Assembly (NCBI GenBank): GCA_947176745.1 | Contig: CAMWRV010000015.1 | Coordinates: forward strand, 1-50,338 | Length of the DNA: 50,338 nucleotides | Source: an uncultured Muribaculaceae bacterium | GTDB lineage: Bacteria; Bacteroidota; Bacteroidia; Bacteroidales; Muribaculaceae | Direction: 5' to 3' | Translations under genes and position numbers: made by a program | In this document: positions 43,492 to 50,338 of the stretch, piece after piece | How positions within the stretch are numbered: the stretch's first letter is position 1 | Layout of the letters: each line of letters begins with the position of its first letter | The notes under the pieces: model-generated | The model's database searches: none | What the model saw: the letters and a program-made list of their open reading frames with translations, nothing else | What the model was told of the DNA's origin: nothing

Positions 43492-45504
43492 TTACATTTT
43501 CAATGTCAGTGATACAGACCATGACCGTCCCGGCATCGGATATCGCGCTATGATCTCATACCTTTTATCGAAGACATTGAGGAGATCTGCGCGTGCCTCG
43601 AGTGTGCAGGCGCGTAGCCTGAAGTCGCGATATGCGGTAATGCCGGTTTCCATGTATCCTCCGATACGGGTGGAGGGTATGTTGGAACTGATGGAGTAGC
43701 GGGCCGAACAGCCGGATCCGTGCGCGACTATGTTTACCCATGGATTCTGCCAAGTCAGCGACCATGCGCCTGAGTTGAGCGGCGTGTAGGCCACCTGTTT
43801 CATCCAGTCCGCCATTGCCGGATCAGTCCGGGGAGCCGCCCTCTGGTAGCTGTAGTTGCCCGACAGAAGCAGGGAGTGTGTTTCGGCAAGAAGAAACTCG
43901 GCGTTAATCGTGGCGTCGAGTCCTGCGATGCGGACGCGTCCGAGATTGGTCATGGTCATCATGAACATGTTGTAGGGCATGGCGACGATCTTGTTGCGCA
44001 CGTGGTTGAGGTATCCGTCGAGGGTGAGTTCTATCTGCGGAAGCCACGACGATATGGCGCGGCTGAATGTAGTGCCGACGTTTAGCTGCGAGGCTGTCTC
44101 AGGATTTAGGTTTACTGATCCGTAATGGTCGAAATATAGCTCGTTGAATGTCGGCATGCGCATTATGTCTTTGTATGACACTCTCAGATGCCAGTCGGCA
44201 TTCTCAAGAGGTCTGACCGATATTCCGGCGGAAGGGGAGATGCGCTTCTCTGTCTTTCCGTCGGGAACAGTCGCCGATTTGTCGTGTATTATCGACAGCA
44301 GCCCCCGTGCGGTCGCGGTCAGTCTCTGCCATTGCCAGCGTGCCGAAAGAGCCTGAAGAAAGGAGTTTCTGAACGGACGGTTTTCTCCCCGTAGATTGCT
44401 GTGAAGAGAGTTGTGCCAGAAGTCTGCCGAATATGTCAGTGAAAGTCCGCCGAGGGGGCGACATAATAGTGTGGCTGTAACATACTCTTCCTGTCGGGTG
44501 TATTTCTGGTCAAGCTCTCCGCCGGGATAACGGCCGTCGGTGTCACGGTATCGGGTGAAGGCATGGTCATATTTTGCCAGAGCCTTGAGCGAGAACATCT
44601 GTCCGAGCTTCATGCTGTAAGACAACTGTCCGAACATGTTGCGCTCCCGAAGCCGTTCGTGGCTCACGCTGTTATAATAGGTGACCGGACCGGGCAGATG
44701 ACGCGAGTTGTCAAACCAGTATGCCTTGGCCTGAAGCCGGCTTCCGGCTGTCGGTTTCCATATGCCGTTGATTTCTGCGTGACCGAGATTGATCTGTGAG
44801 TTGTCGCGCTTCTCGTGAGTCGTGGCAGAACCGTTGCGTATTATGATGGGATAGTTGTTTTTGGCGTGTGTGTATTCACCTGTCAGACTCATGCCGAGGT
44901 CATGACCGTTGCTTGCGGCAAACCGTAGTGACGGATTTACCGTGCCGAACGATGCGGCGCGAACACCGGCTGTTAGCGATGGTCGCGACGACATCATGTC
45001 GGGATTCTGCAGAGTGCTGACCGACAGTGTCGAGGCCGTTGATACGGCGCGTGCGGGGATGTAGATGTCATCGGCATCTCCGATCGAGAGTGAAAGTGAC
45101 GACAGATTTTCGAGCGAATAGCGCGACAGGTCGATCTGACCTCCCTGGATGTCTCCGAGCATTGCGCCGTCGTAGATGACTCCTGTATGCTGGGCTCCGA
45201 GGCCGCGCACCGAGACTGTTTTCATGCCTCCCGACCCGCCGTAGTCACGAAGGTTGACTCCGGGCATGCGGCGCATTGCGTCGCTTATGTCGGTTATGCC
45301 TGACGTCTTGATCTGTGCGGCGTCTATGGTATGAGTCGGCGCAGTCGACTCTAACCCGCTTTGTCCGCGCGTGCCTTTCACCTCCAACTCGTCGAGCGTG
45401 GTCGCTGTCGTGTCGGGGGAAGAAAAAAGCGTGGCCGCTCCGGAGTTCAATGCCGGGACAGCCACGAGGATCATGGGTAAGAATAATTCTTTTCGCTTTC
45501 TCAT
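43492..45504 (-). CDS. TonB-dependent corrinoid receptor (BtuB-like)
   Basis: A 670-residue outer-membrane receptor. It has a signal segment (residues 1-25), a plug domain (about 35-155; SDAMRRMPGVNLRDYG and VSVRGLGAQHTGVIYDG) and a beta-barrel ending in a strand WSVSLTLKM. It imports substrate with energy from TonB-ExbBD. The ATG at 45504 (MRKRKELF) is preferred because the longer frame to 45591 runs through the riboswitch-like RNA and adds 29 residues with no signal character. First gene of the leftward uptake operon, with a promoter about 105 nt upstream. Confidence 0.9.
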   Translation of the reverse strand: MRKRKELFLPMILVAVPALNSGAATLFSSPDTTATTLDELEVKGTRGQSGLESTAPTHTIDAAQIKTSGITDISDAMRRMPGVNLRDYGGSGGMKTVSVRGLGAQHTGVIYDGAMLGDIQGGQIDLSRYSLENLSSLSLSIGDADDIYIPARAVSTASTLSVSTLQNPDMMSSRPSLTAGVRAASFGTVNPSLRFAASNGHDLGMSLTGEYTHAKNNYPIIIRNGSATTHEKRDNSQINLGHAEINGIWKPTAGSRLQAKAYWFDNSRHLPGPVTYYNSVSHERLRERNMFGQLSYSMKLGQMFSLKALAKYDHAFTRYRDTDGRYPGGELDQKYTRQEEYVTATLLCRPLGGLSLTYSADFWHNSLHSNLRGENRPFRNSFLQALSARWQWQRLTATARGLLSIIHDKSATVPDGKTEKRISPSAGISVRPLENADWHLRVSYKDIMRMPTFNELYFDHYGSVNLNPETASQLNVGTTFSRAISSWLPQIELTLDGYLNHVRNKIVAMPYNMFMMTMTNLGRVRIAGLDATINAEFLLAETHSLLLSGNYSYQRAAPRTDPAMADWMKQVAYTPLNSGAWSLTWQNPWVNIVAHGSGCSARYSISSNIPSTRIGGYMETGITAYRDFRLRACTLEARADLLNVFDKRYEIIARYPMPGRSWSVSLTLKM

Positions 45505-45514
45505 CCTCGTGGAA

Positions 45515-45603
45515 AACTGTGCATTCAGGATATCGTCGATGGTCGGACTTTCACCGTAGCGGGACTGTCGGGGAATTCCACCCCGATTCATCGTGGCGAT
45601 ATT
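45515..45603 (-). promoter_or_regulatory. Candidate cobalamin riboswitch in the btuB leader
   Basis: On the minus strand the leader holds CGGGGTGGAATTCCCCG (45585-45569), matching the B12-riboswitch hairpin GGTGnAAnTCC. It is followed by ACAGTCCCGCTACGGTGA, close to the core CCCGCnACTGTnA. The usual upstream GGGAA is ATGAA here, and the leader is only about 100 nt, shorter than the common 200-nt class. It may be a compact variant or a partly degenerate copy. Confidence 0.58.
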
Positions 45604-45608
45604 TTTTA

Positions 45609-45640
45609 CAAAAATAATTATTCTTTCTCAATTTTACAAC
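45609..45640 (-). promoter_or_regulatory. btuB promoter
   Basis: Minus-strand GTTG (45640-45637) is followed after 20 nt by TATTTTTG (45616-45609), matching the Bacteroidetes pattern. The predicted transcript start is near 45603, just before the riboswitch-like core. Confidence 0.65.
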
Positions 45641-45702
45641 AGCATGTGCGATTATGTGTTGCCTGACGTTATATTATACAGGTCTAAAAGCATGCTGGCT
45701 GC

Positions 45703-46497
45703 ATGACCGTTAATTTGTTTACAATGGAACTGATAGGTCTTACCATCGGGCATATAACTCCGCACGGCAACGTGCGTATACAGTCTGATATCTCTGCCGA
45801 ACTTCGCAGGGGAGAATTCACATGTCTGCTCGGGCCGAATGGCGCGGGCAAGACAACAATGCTTCGCACACTTTCAGGGTTCATCCCTCCGCTTGAGGGT
45901 TCGATTCTTATTGACGGACGTAACATCACATCGTACAGGCAGTCTGAACTCGCCTCAAAGATTGGAGTGGTACTTACCGAACGCCCATCAGTCTCGTCGA
46001 TGACAGTCGTGCAACTGGTATCTCTCGGACGAAGCCCCTACACCGGTTTCTGGGGCAGATTGACCGACCGGGACAGGCAGGTGACGGAGGAGGCCATGGA
46101 ATTGACTGGCATTGGCGATCTTCGTGACAGGCTTGTGGATACGCTCAGCGACGGTGAGCGCGCACGCGTGATGGTGGCCAAGGCGCTTGCGCAGGAGACA
46201 CCGGTGATTTTTCTTGATGAGCCGACCGCATTTCTTGATTTTCCGGGGAAGGCCGAGATGATGAGGCTCTTGCGCAGTCTTGCCCATGAGCAGGACAAGA
46301 CGATATTTCAGTCTACCCATGACCTCAACATGGCTCTTGCGCTCGCCGACCGTATATGGCTCGCCGACCGCAGGCTCGGTGTGCGCGTCGGCACGCCGCG
46401 TGAACTGGCTGATGACGGCTCGCTGCAGCGATACTTCTTGCGTCCGGGCATCGCATTTGATCCCGAAGCTCTCGAATTTAGAGTGGAGACTTCATGA
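45703..46497 (+). CDS. ABC transporter ATPase (BtuD/FecE-like)
   Basis: A 264-residue ATPase. Walker A is GPNGAGKTT, the signature motif is LSDGERAR, Walker B is VIFLDEPTAFLD, and the H-loop is QSTHDLN. These are typical of BtuD/FecE-type importer ATPases, the natural partner of the permease on the other strand. It is divergent from btuB, so the locus has an ATPase gene separated from the rest of its operon. The start could also be the ATG at 45724 (MELIGLTIG). No riboswitch-like sequence was seen in front of it. Confidence 0.92.
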   Translation: MTVNLFTMELIGLTIGHITPHGNVRIQSDISAELRRGEFTCLLGPNGAGKTTMLRTLSGFIPPLEGSILIDGRNITSYRQSELASKIGVVLTERPSVSSMTVVQLVSLGRSPYTGFWGRLTDRDRQVTEEAMELTGIGDLRDRLVDTLSDGERARVMVAKALAQETPVIFLDEPTAFLDFPGKAEMMRLLRSLAHEQDKTIFQSTHDLNMALALADRIWLADRRLGVRVGTPRELADDGSLQRYFLRPGIAFDPEALEFRVETS

Positions 46498-46624
46498 ACG
46501 GCCACACACCGGGGGATGGAGTCTGAGTTGTCATTCAGAATTACGGATAAGCCAGTCCGTACGCACCTTGTCGGGCAGGTGGGTGACTTTGAAATCAGCA
46601 AGGTCAATGGGCATACTCTGACAT
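46498..46624. other. Unassigned gap after btuD
   Basis: No convincing gene is seen. A plus-strand frame from 46516 (MESELSFRITDKPVRTHL) runs into the antisense of the phosphoesterase gene and shows no known motif. The stretch may be an untranslated tail. Confidence 0.4.
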
Positions 46625-47143
46625 TCACGTGGCTGATGAGTCATGGGTTTCCGGTCCGAGTTCTATTATTTCGCAGTCGCGCATGTCGCTTCCGTCAATT
46701 TTAAGTCGGACAAGAGTTCTTTTTTTGTGCCAGCCCTGCTGGCCTGCGGCTCCCGGATTGATATGGAGAAGTCCGAGTTCCGGGTCAAACATTATGCGTA
46801 GTATGTGGGAATGCCCGTCTACCATCAGGCGTATGCCTGACTCACGCAGCAGAGTCTTCATCCCTTTCGACCATTTGCCCGGGTAGCCTCCGATATGCGT
46901 CAGAAGCACGGGAATGTCCTCACATCTGAATTCGATGATCTCAGGACATTTCCGCCTCACTTCTCCATGATCGACATTGCCAGACACGGCACGCACCACA
47001 GGCGCGACCTCCTGCAGGCGCTCGATTATGGTGATGTCACCGATATCGCCTGCATGCCATATCTCGTCGCAACCCGCGAAGTGCGCCGCATAGCGGTCGT
47101 CCCAGTATCCGTGCGTGTCACTCAGTATGCCGATCTGTTTCAT
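46625..47143 (-). CDS. YfcE/MJ0936-type metallophosphoesterase
   Basis: A 172-residue calcineurin-like phosphoesterase. The dimetal motifs are all present: DTHG (residues 9-12), HAGDIGD (30-36), SGNVDHG, LTHIGGYPG and GHSHILR. Such short enzymes cleave phosphodiesters in vitro; natural substrates are mostly unknown. It is cytoplasmic, with no signal peptide. It lies downstream of the NfnAB-like pair on the same strand, 35 nt away, and may be transcribed with it. Confidence 0.93.
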   Translation of the reverse strand: MKQIGILSDTHGYWDDRYAAHFAGCDEIWHAGDIGDITIIERLQEVAPVVRAVSGNVDHGEVRRKCPEIIEFRCEDIPVLLTHIGGYPGKWSKGMKTLLRESGIRLMVDGHSHILRIMFDPELGLLHINPGAAGQQGWHKKRTLVRLKIDGSDMRDCEIIELGPETHDSSAT

Positions 47144-47178
47144 TCTGTAGCCGTCGGGCCTGTTTCGTCTTTGATGTT

Positions 47179-48693
47179 TTACAACGTGATCTCCCCCATG
47201 GCTTTTTCAAAAGCCTCTGCCATTGAGGCAGCGGCCTTTCTGCCGTCACCCATGGCAAGAATTACTGTGGCCGGCCCGCGCACTATGTCTCCTCCGGCAT
47301 AGATGGCCGAAGCCGACGATTGCATGGAGGTCTCGTCTACCACGATCTCGCCCTTTCGGTTCATTGTCACCCCCTCAAGACGCTGCGGAGTGTTGGGAAG
47401 ATAGCCTACGCTTTCCACTACGAGATCCACCTCGATCTCATCGATGGCTCCCTCGACGGGGCGCGGACTGCGGCGTCCGGATTCGTCGGGTTCTCCAAGC
47501 TCCATCTTCTGGACACGCATGGCGCGGAGATAGCCGTTTGTGTCGGGCAGATATTCCACCGGATTGCAGAGCATCATGAATTCCACTCCCTCCTCTCGGG
47601 CGTGTCTGATCTCTTCCTGACGCGCCGGCATTTCGTCAAGTCCGCGACGGTAGACAAGCATTGCTCTCTCCGCACCCATGCGAACGGCATAGCGCACGGC
47701 ATCTATCGCAGTGTTGCCTCCTCCTATCACCGCCACACGCTTGCCGTCGAGCGACACTCCGTTCACTCCGAATATGCCGGGACCGAGGCAGTTCAGCCGG
47801 ATAAGATACTCGTTGGCTGTCATGACGCCCGGCAGATTCTCGCCGGGTATTCCCATAAAACGAGGTTTGCCGGCTCCGGTCGCTATGTATATTCCCTTGA
47901 ATCCCATGGCAAACAGTTCGTCGTAGGTGTATGTGGCGCCGATGAGCGTGTCTTTGCGGAATTCAACTCCCATCTTACGCAATTTGCCGATCTCATGATC
48001 CACTATCTCGTTGGGCAGACAGAATTCAGGAATGCCATATTTCAGCACGCCGCCGAACTGGCTTAGCGCCTCGAAGACTGTCACGCCGTAACCGCGCATT
48101 CTCATATCGCCGGCAAATGTCAGTCCTGACGGGCCGCTGCCTATCACGGCAACCTTGATAGGGTAGAAGTGGCGGGGAGCTGCTTCCTCTACCGAGTCTT
48201 CCTCCGCTTTGCGTTTCTCTATAGGAATATAGCCGGTGATCTGACGCTCGAAGTCTGCGGCAAATCGTTCGAGATTGCCTATTGCCACGGATGGCTTTTT
48301 CATCTTGTTGTAGATGCAAGACGCCTCGCATTGGTTTTCCTGCGGGCAGACACGACCACACACGGCCGGGAGAACGGTGGTATGGTTGAGCACTTTGATC
48401 GCTTCCGGATACTCGCGACGCTCGATATTCTTTATGAAGCCGGGTATGTCGTTATGCACTGGGCAGCCCTTGATGCACCCCGGATCAGGGCAGTCGAGAC
48501 ATCTTGTGGCCTCAAGCACCGCCTGTTCGAGACTCAGACCCTCGTTGACCTCGCGGTGTGTCTTTTTGCGGTATTCAGCATCGAGCTCAGGCATCTTCAC
48601 ACGCGGTATGGCCGTGCGCTCTTTCGCACTCATGCGGTTTCTTAGTTCAATTCGCCATTCGGCGTCACGGTCAGTCTTGAATCCGGTCTTCAT
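47179..48693 (-). CDS. NADPH-dependent glutamate-synthase-like flavoprotein (GltA/NfnB-like)
   Basis: A 504-residue FAD- and NAD(P)H-binding iron-sulfur protein. The N-terminal CLDCPDPGCIKGCPVHNDIP and CGRVCPQENQCE cysteines hold two [4Fe-4S] clusters. GSGPSGLTFAGDM and GGGNTAIDAVRYA are the two Rossmann motifs. The family includes small subunits of glutamate synthase, NfnB of the electron-bifurcating ferredoxin:NADP reductase, and related enzymes. Its translation overlaps the preceding ferredoxin-reductase-like gene by 4 nt, so it is more likely part of an NfnAB-like complex than a classic GltBD subunit. No large GltB is encoded in the window. Confidence 0.9.
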   Translation of the reverse strand: MKTGFKTDRDAEWRIELRNRMSAKERTAIPRVKMPELDAEYRKKTHREVNEGLSLEQAVLEATRCLDCPDPGCIKGCPVHNDIPGFIKNIERREYPEAIKVLNHTTVLPAVCGRVCPQENQCEASCIYNKMKKPSVAIGNLERFAADFERQITGYIPIEKRKAEEDSVEEAAPRHFYPIKVAVIGSGPSGLTFAGDMRMRGYGVTVFEALSQFGGVLKYGIPEFCLPNEIVDHEIGKLRKMGVEFRKDTLIGATYTYDELFAMGFKGIYIATGAGKPRFMGIPGENLPGVMTANEYLIRLNCLGPGIFGVNGVSLDGKRVAVIGGGNTAIDAVRYAVRMGAERAMLVYRRGLDEMPARQEEIRHAREEGVEFMMLCNPVEYLPDTNGYLRAMRVQKMELGEPDESGRRSPRPVEGAIDEIEVDLVVESVGYLPNTPQRLEGVTMNRKGEIVVDETSMQSSASAIYAGGDIVRGPATVILAMGDGRKAAASMAEAFEKAMGEITL

Positions 48694-49451
48694 ACAAATA
48701 GTCTCTGTCGGTTGAACATCTGGTCGAAATCCACTTTATGCGCATCGAAAACGGGGCCGTCGGTGCATGTCTGCTTGCGCTCTCCATCCACTATGACACG
48801 GCATATGCCGCACAGCCCTATGCCGTCGATCATGAGCATATTGAGTACACAGTCTGCAGGTATGCCACGTTTTTTTGTCTCAAGAGCGAGGCGTTTCATG
48901 ATCAGAGTGGGGCCTGACATGATGACTTTATCGATAGACTCGGTCGAGACAAGATTCATTGCACTTTCAAGAAGATTGTCATCGGAAACTGTAACTACGG
49001 CATCGCAGTCGCGCTGTATCTCGCTCATCAGGCATTGCGTTCTCGACGAATGTTCAGACAAGACTGCTTTTACTGAGCAGCCTTTCTCTTTGGCCGACTT
49101 TATCAGAGGGAGCAGAGGCACGACTCCGGCACCGTCACCGAAGAAGAGGATCCTTGAATTTTGCGCTATGTCGGCAGGACGTCCGAGTGGCCCGAGCAGG
49201 TCGGGCAGAGATTCTCCGGTGCGTATCATGGCAAGGATTTCGTCAAGGCCGTCAGCGCGATGGATTATAATGTCGATAGACCCCTCTTGAGTGTCTGACG
49301 ATATGATAGAGAAAGGAATGCGGTGACCGTCGCTTTGGAATTTCACTATCACGAAATGTCCGGGTTCAAATTTGTCCGCAATGACAGGATTAAGAATCCG
49401 TACCCTTGCGGTCTTTTCCGAATAAGGCTCTATGCTGAGTATTTCATTCAT
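48690..49451 (-). CDS. Ferredoxin-NADP-reductase-like protein (NfnA/SudB-like)
   Basis: A 253-residue protein of the sulfide dehydrogenase / dihydroorotate-dehydrogenase electron-transfer subunit (PyrK-like) type. It has the FAD-binding GHFVIVKFQSDGHRIPFSI region, an NAD-binding GDGAGVVPLLPLI and a C-terminal [2Fe-2S] motif (GLCGICRVIVDGERKQTCTDG). With the next gene it forms the two-subunit NfnAB-like electron-transfer pair, possibly bifurcating electrons between ferredoxin and NADP/NADH. The ATG at 49451 (MNEILSIEPYSEK) is preferred over 49499 because homology begins there. Confidence 0.88.
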   Translation of the reverse strand: MNEILSIEPYSEKTARVRILNPVIADKFEPGHFVIVKFQSDGHRIPFSIISSDTQEGSIDIIIHRADGLDEILAMIRTGESLPDLLGPLGRPADIAQNSRILFFGDGAGVVPLLPLIKSAKEKGCSVKAVLSEHSSRTQCLMSEIQRDCDAVVTVSDDNLLESAMNLVSTESIDKVIMSGPTLIMKRLALETKKRGIPADCVLNMLMIDGIGLCGICRVIVDGERKQTCTDGPVFDAHKVDFDQMFNRQRLFV

Positions 49452-49783
49452 GATCTGATCATTCTGATGATTATAGTAGGCTATCCGACAGAAAGTCATG
49501 AGATGAGACTGTCAACAATCCGATTTGCCACACACCGTATTTAGTTTGTCGGATGATACTTATAGCGCCCGAATCATATATAATTCTGACACATATAAAT
49601 GTCTCGGAATTCAAAATTAGAAAAAAAACTTAGAAAAGCAAAATAATGTTCGGGACGCGAGGACACAAGTTCGGGACACAAGGACCCCAAACGCGCTGCA
49701 CCGCAGCAGATTGGCAGTAATTAATAATCAGCGCCGGTGCTCATCAATTATAAGCAATAAAAATAGTTAATAGTGACGATTTG
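49452..49783. other. AT-rich intergenic region with 21-bp direct repeat
   Basis: No gene is seen. GTTCGGGAC plus GAGGACAC-like sequence is repeated twice in a row (49648-49668 and 49669-49689, 16 of 21 positions equal). TATCCGAC near 49482 and GTCGGAT near 49548 form a loose inverted pair. Confidence 0.5.
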
Positions 49784-49815
49784 TTTGTATAAATAAAAAA
49801 AATCAGCTATATTTG
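49784..49815 (+). promoter_or_regulatory. ssrA promoter
   Basis: TTTG (49784-49787), 20 nt, then TATATTTG (49808-49815) is a perfect Bacteroidetes promoter. The transcript start is expected near 49822, so RNase P would remove about 27 nt to make the mature 5' end at 49849. Confidence 0.85.
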
Positions 49816-49848
49816 CAGTCAGAATGCGCAGAGGCGCAATTATCTACC

Positions 49849-50249
49849 GGGGCTGACTGGCTTTGACAGCGTGTAGAAGCGGTAGGTAAGCATGCAGAGT
49901 TTTGGTGTTCAAACTCTATAATCGCAAGAGCATCGAACTATAATTGGCGAAAATAACAATTACGCTCTCGCTGCGTAACCTGAAGTACAGTAGGGTTCCT
50001 TTATTCGCCTCAAAGTGAGGTGAACGAGACATCACTCCATTGCCCCGTCCCGAGACGTTTGGATAAAGTGGTGCTAAGAAATTCGGGAATAGGGGATTGC
50101 AAGTTCCGGGCAATTCCCGAGATAAAGGGACTAAGGTTCGGGTTGGATGTCGTGATCCTGCCCGCGCTCGAAAACCAATTCACAGACTAAGCATGTAGAA
50201 AGCCTATTGATTCCGCGTTTGGACGAGGGTTCAATCCCCTCCAGCTCCA
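49849..50249 (+). ncRNA. ssrA: Transfer-messenger RNA
   Basis: The 5' end GGGGCTGACTGG pairs with the 3' CAGCTCC to form the acceptor stem, and GGTTCAATCCC near 50228-50238 is the T arm. The tag reading frame at 49946-49978 encodes GENNNYALAA then TAA, a Bacteroidales-type proteolysis tag (ClpXP target). The 3' CCA is not encoded; the genome continues ACTTAG, so it must be added by the nucleotidyltransferase. tmRNA with SmpB rescues stalled ribosomes. Total length is about 400 nt. Confidence 0.95.
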
Positions 50250-50338
50250 CTTAGCGGGTCGGACAGATTGCCGCAATCGAGTTGCAGCGATTTCCAATTC
50301 CGGCCAACAAAAGTCTAAACAAGACTAAACCGCAGAAT
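50250..50338. other. Sequence after ssrA, window end
   Basis: No gene is seen. tmRNA 3' ends are frequent attachment sites for integrative elements, but nothing here proves one. Confidence 0.3.

Noticed and set aside
45505..45591. N-terminal extension of btuB (MNRGGIPRQSRYGES...)
   Set aside because: The extension is the translation of the riboswitch-like RNA and lacks a signal peptide; the ATG at 45504 gives a normal receptor start.
49482..49554. ATCCGACA/TGTCGGAT inverted pair as an operator for the NfnAB-like genes
   Set aside because: Half-sites are about 56 bp apart and one lies in the upstream possible start region; too weak to call a site.
50250..50338. Attachment site of an integrative element after ssrA
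   Set aside because: The site type is plausible, but no integrase gene or repeated tmRNA 3' end is visible within the window.

Overview
The window is a chromosomal segment from a member of the Bacteroidales, most likely a gut Muribaculaceae-type organism of about 50% GC. The order is supported by several things seen directly: promoters of the TTTG-N20-TAnnTTTG type (clearest in front of ssrA), a tmRNA tag ending in YALAA, a 2,497-residue SprA/Sov type IX secretion translocon protein, a BtuG-like surface lipoprotein with an acidic export signal after its lipid-modified cysteine, and almost no Shine-Dalgarno sequences. The family-level placement is inference.

Region 1 (146-8733) is a rightward stress-signalling cluster: three TerD-domain proteins, three TerY-type von Willebrand A (VWA) proteins, an AIM24-family protein, a PP2C phosphatase and an atypical protein kinase. 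It combines the TerD family with the VWA/phosphatase/kinase triad known from TerY-P loci and E. coli yegLKI. A four-helix-bundle (S23-type) gene sits inside it, bracketed by inverted repeats, and several gaps carry their own short repeats. Region 2 (8734-10188) is the wreck of a type I restriction-modification locus: an HsdR N-terminal remnant, an intact class III Fic adenylyltransferase, a RAYT transposase tail and a fused HsdM-start/HsdS-end remnant.

Region 3 (10189-22360) holds envelope and housekeeping genes: an HtrA/Deg protease, a small helical protein, YqgE, a GNAT acetyltransferase with recR, then ruvA with sprA. Region 4 (22448-32388) holds clpB, a VOC-family protein, a secreted BspA-like leucine-rich repeat protein, a secreted HAD phosphatase, a CPA1-type K+/H+ antiporter and a YidE/AspT-family transporter. 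Region 5 (32463-40112) holds dnaE-trxA, a two-helix potassium channel, a small membrane coiled-coil protein and the agmatine-to-putrescine pair aguA-aguB.

Region 6 (40192-46497) is a corrinoid (B12) uptake locus: btuB-btuG-btuF-btuC leftward, with a cobalamin-riboswitch-like leader and a Bacteroidetes promoter in front of btuB, and the ATPase btuD divergent. Region 7 (46625-50249) holds a small metallophosphoesterase, an NfnAB/GltA-like flavoprotein pair and the tmRNA gene ssrA.

The most unusual parts are the expanded ter/VWA/kinase cluster, the decayed restriction locus that has kept an intact fic gene, and the compact btuB leader whose riboswitch core has been read as part of the btuB coding frame.
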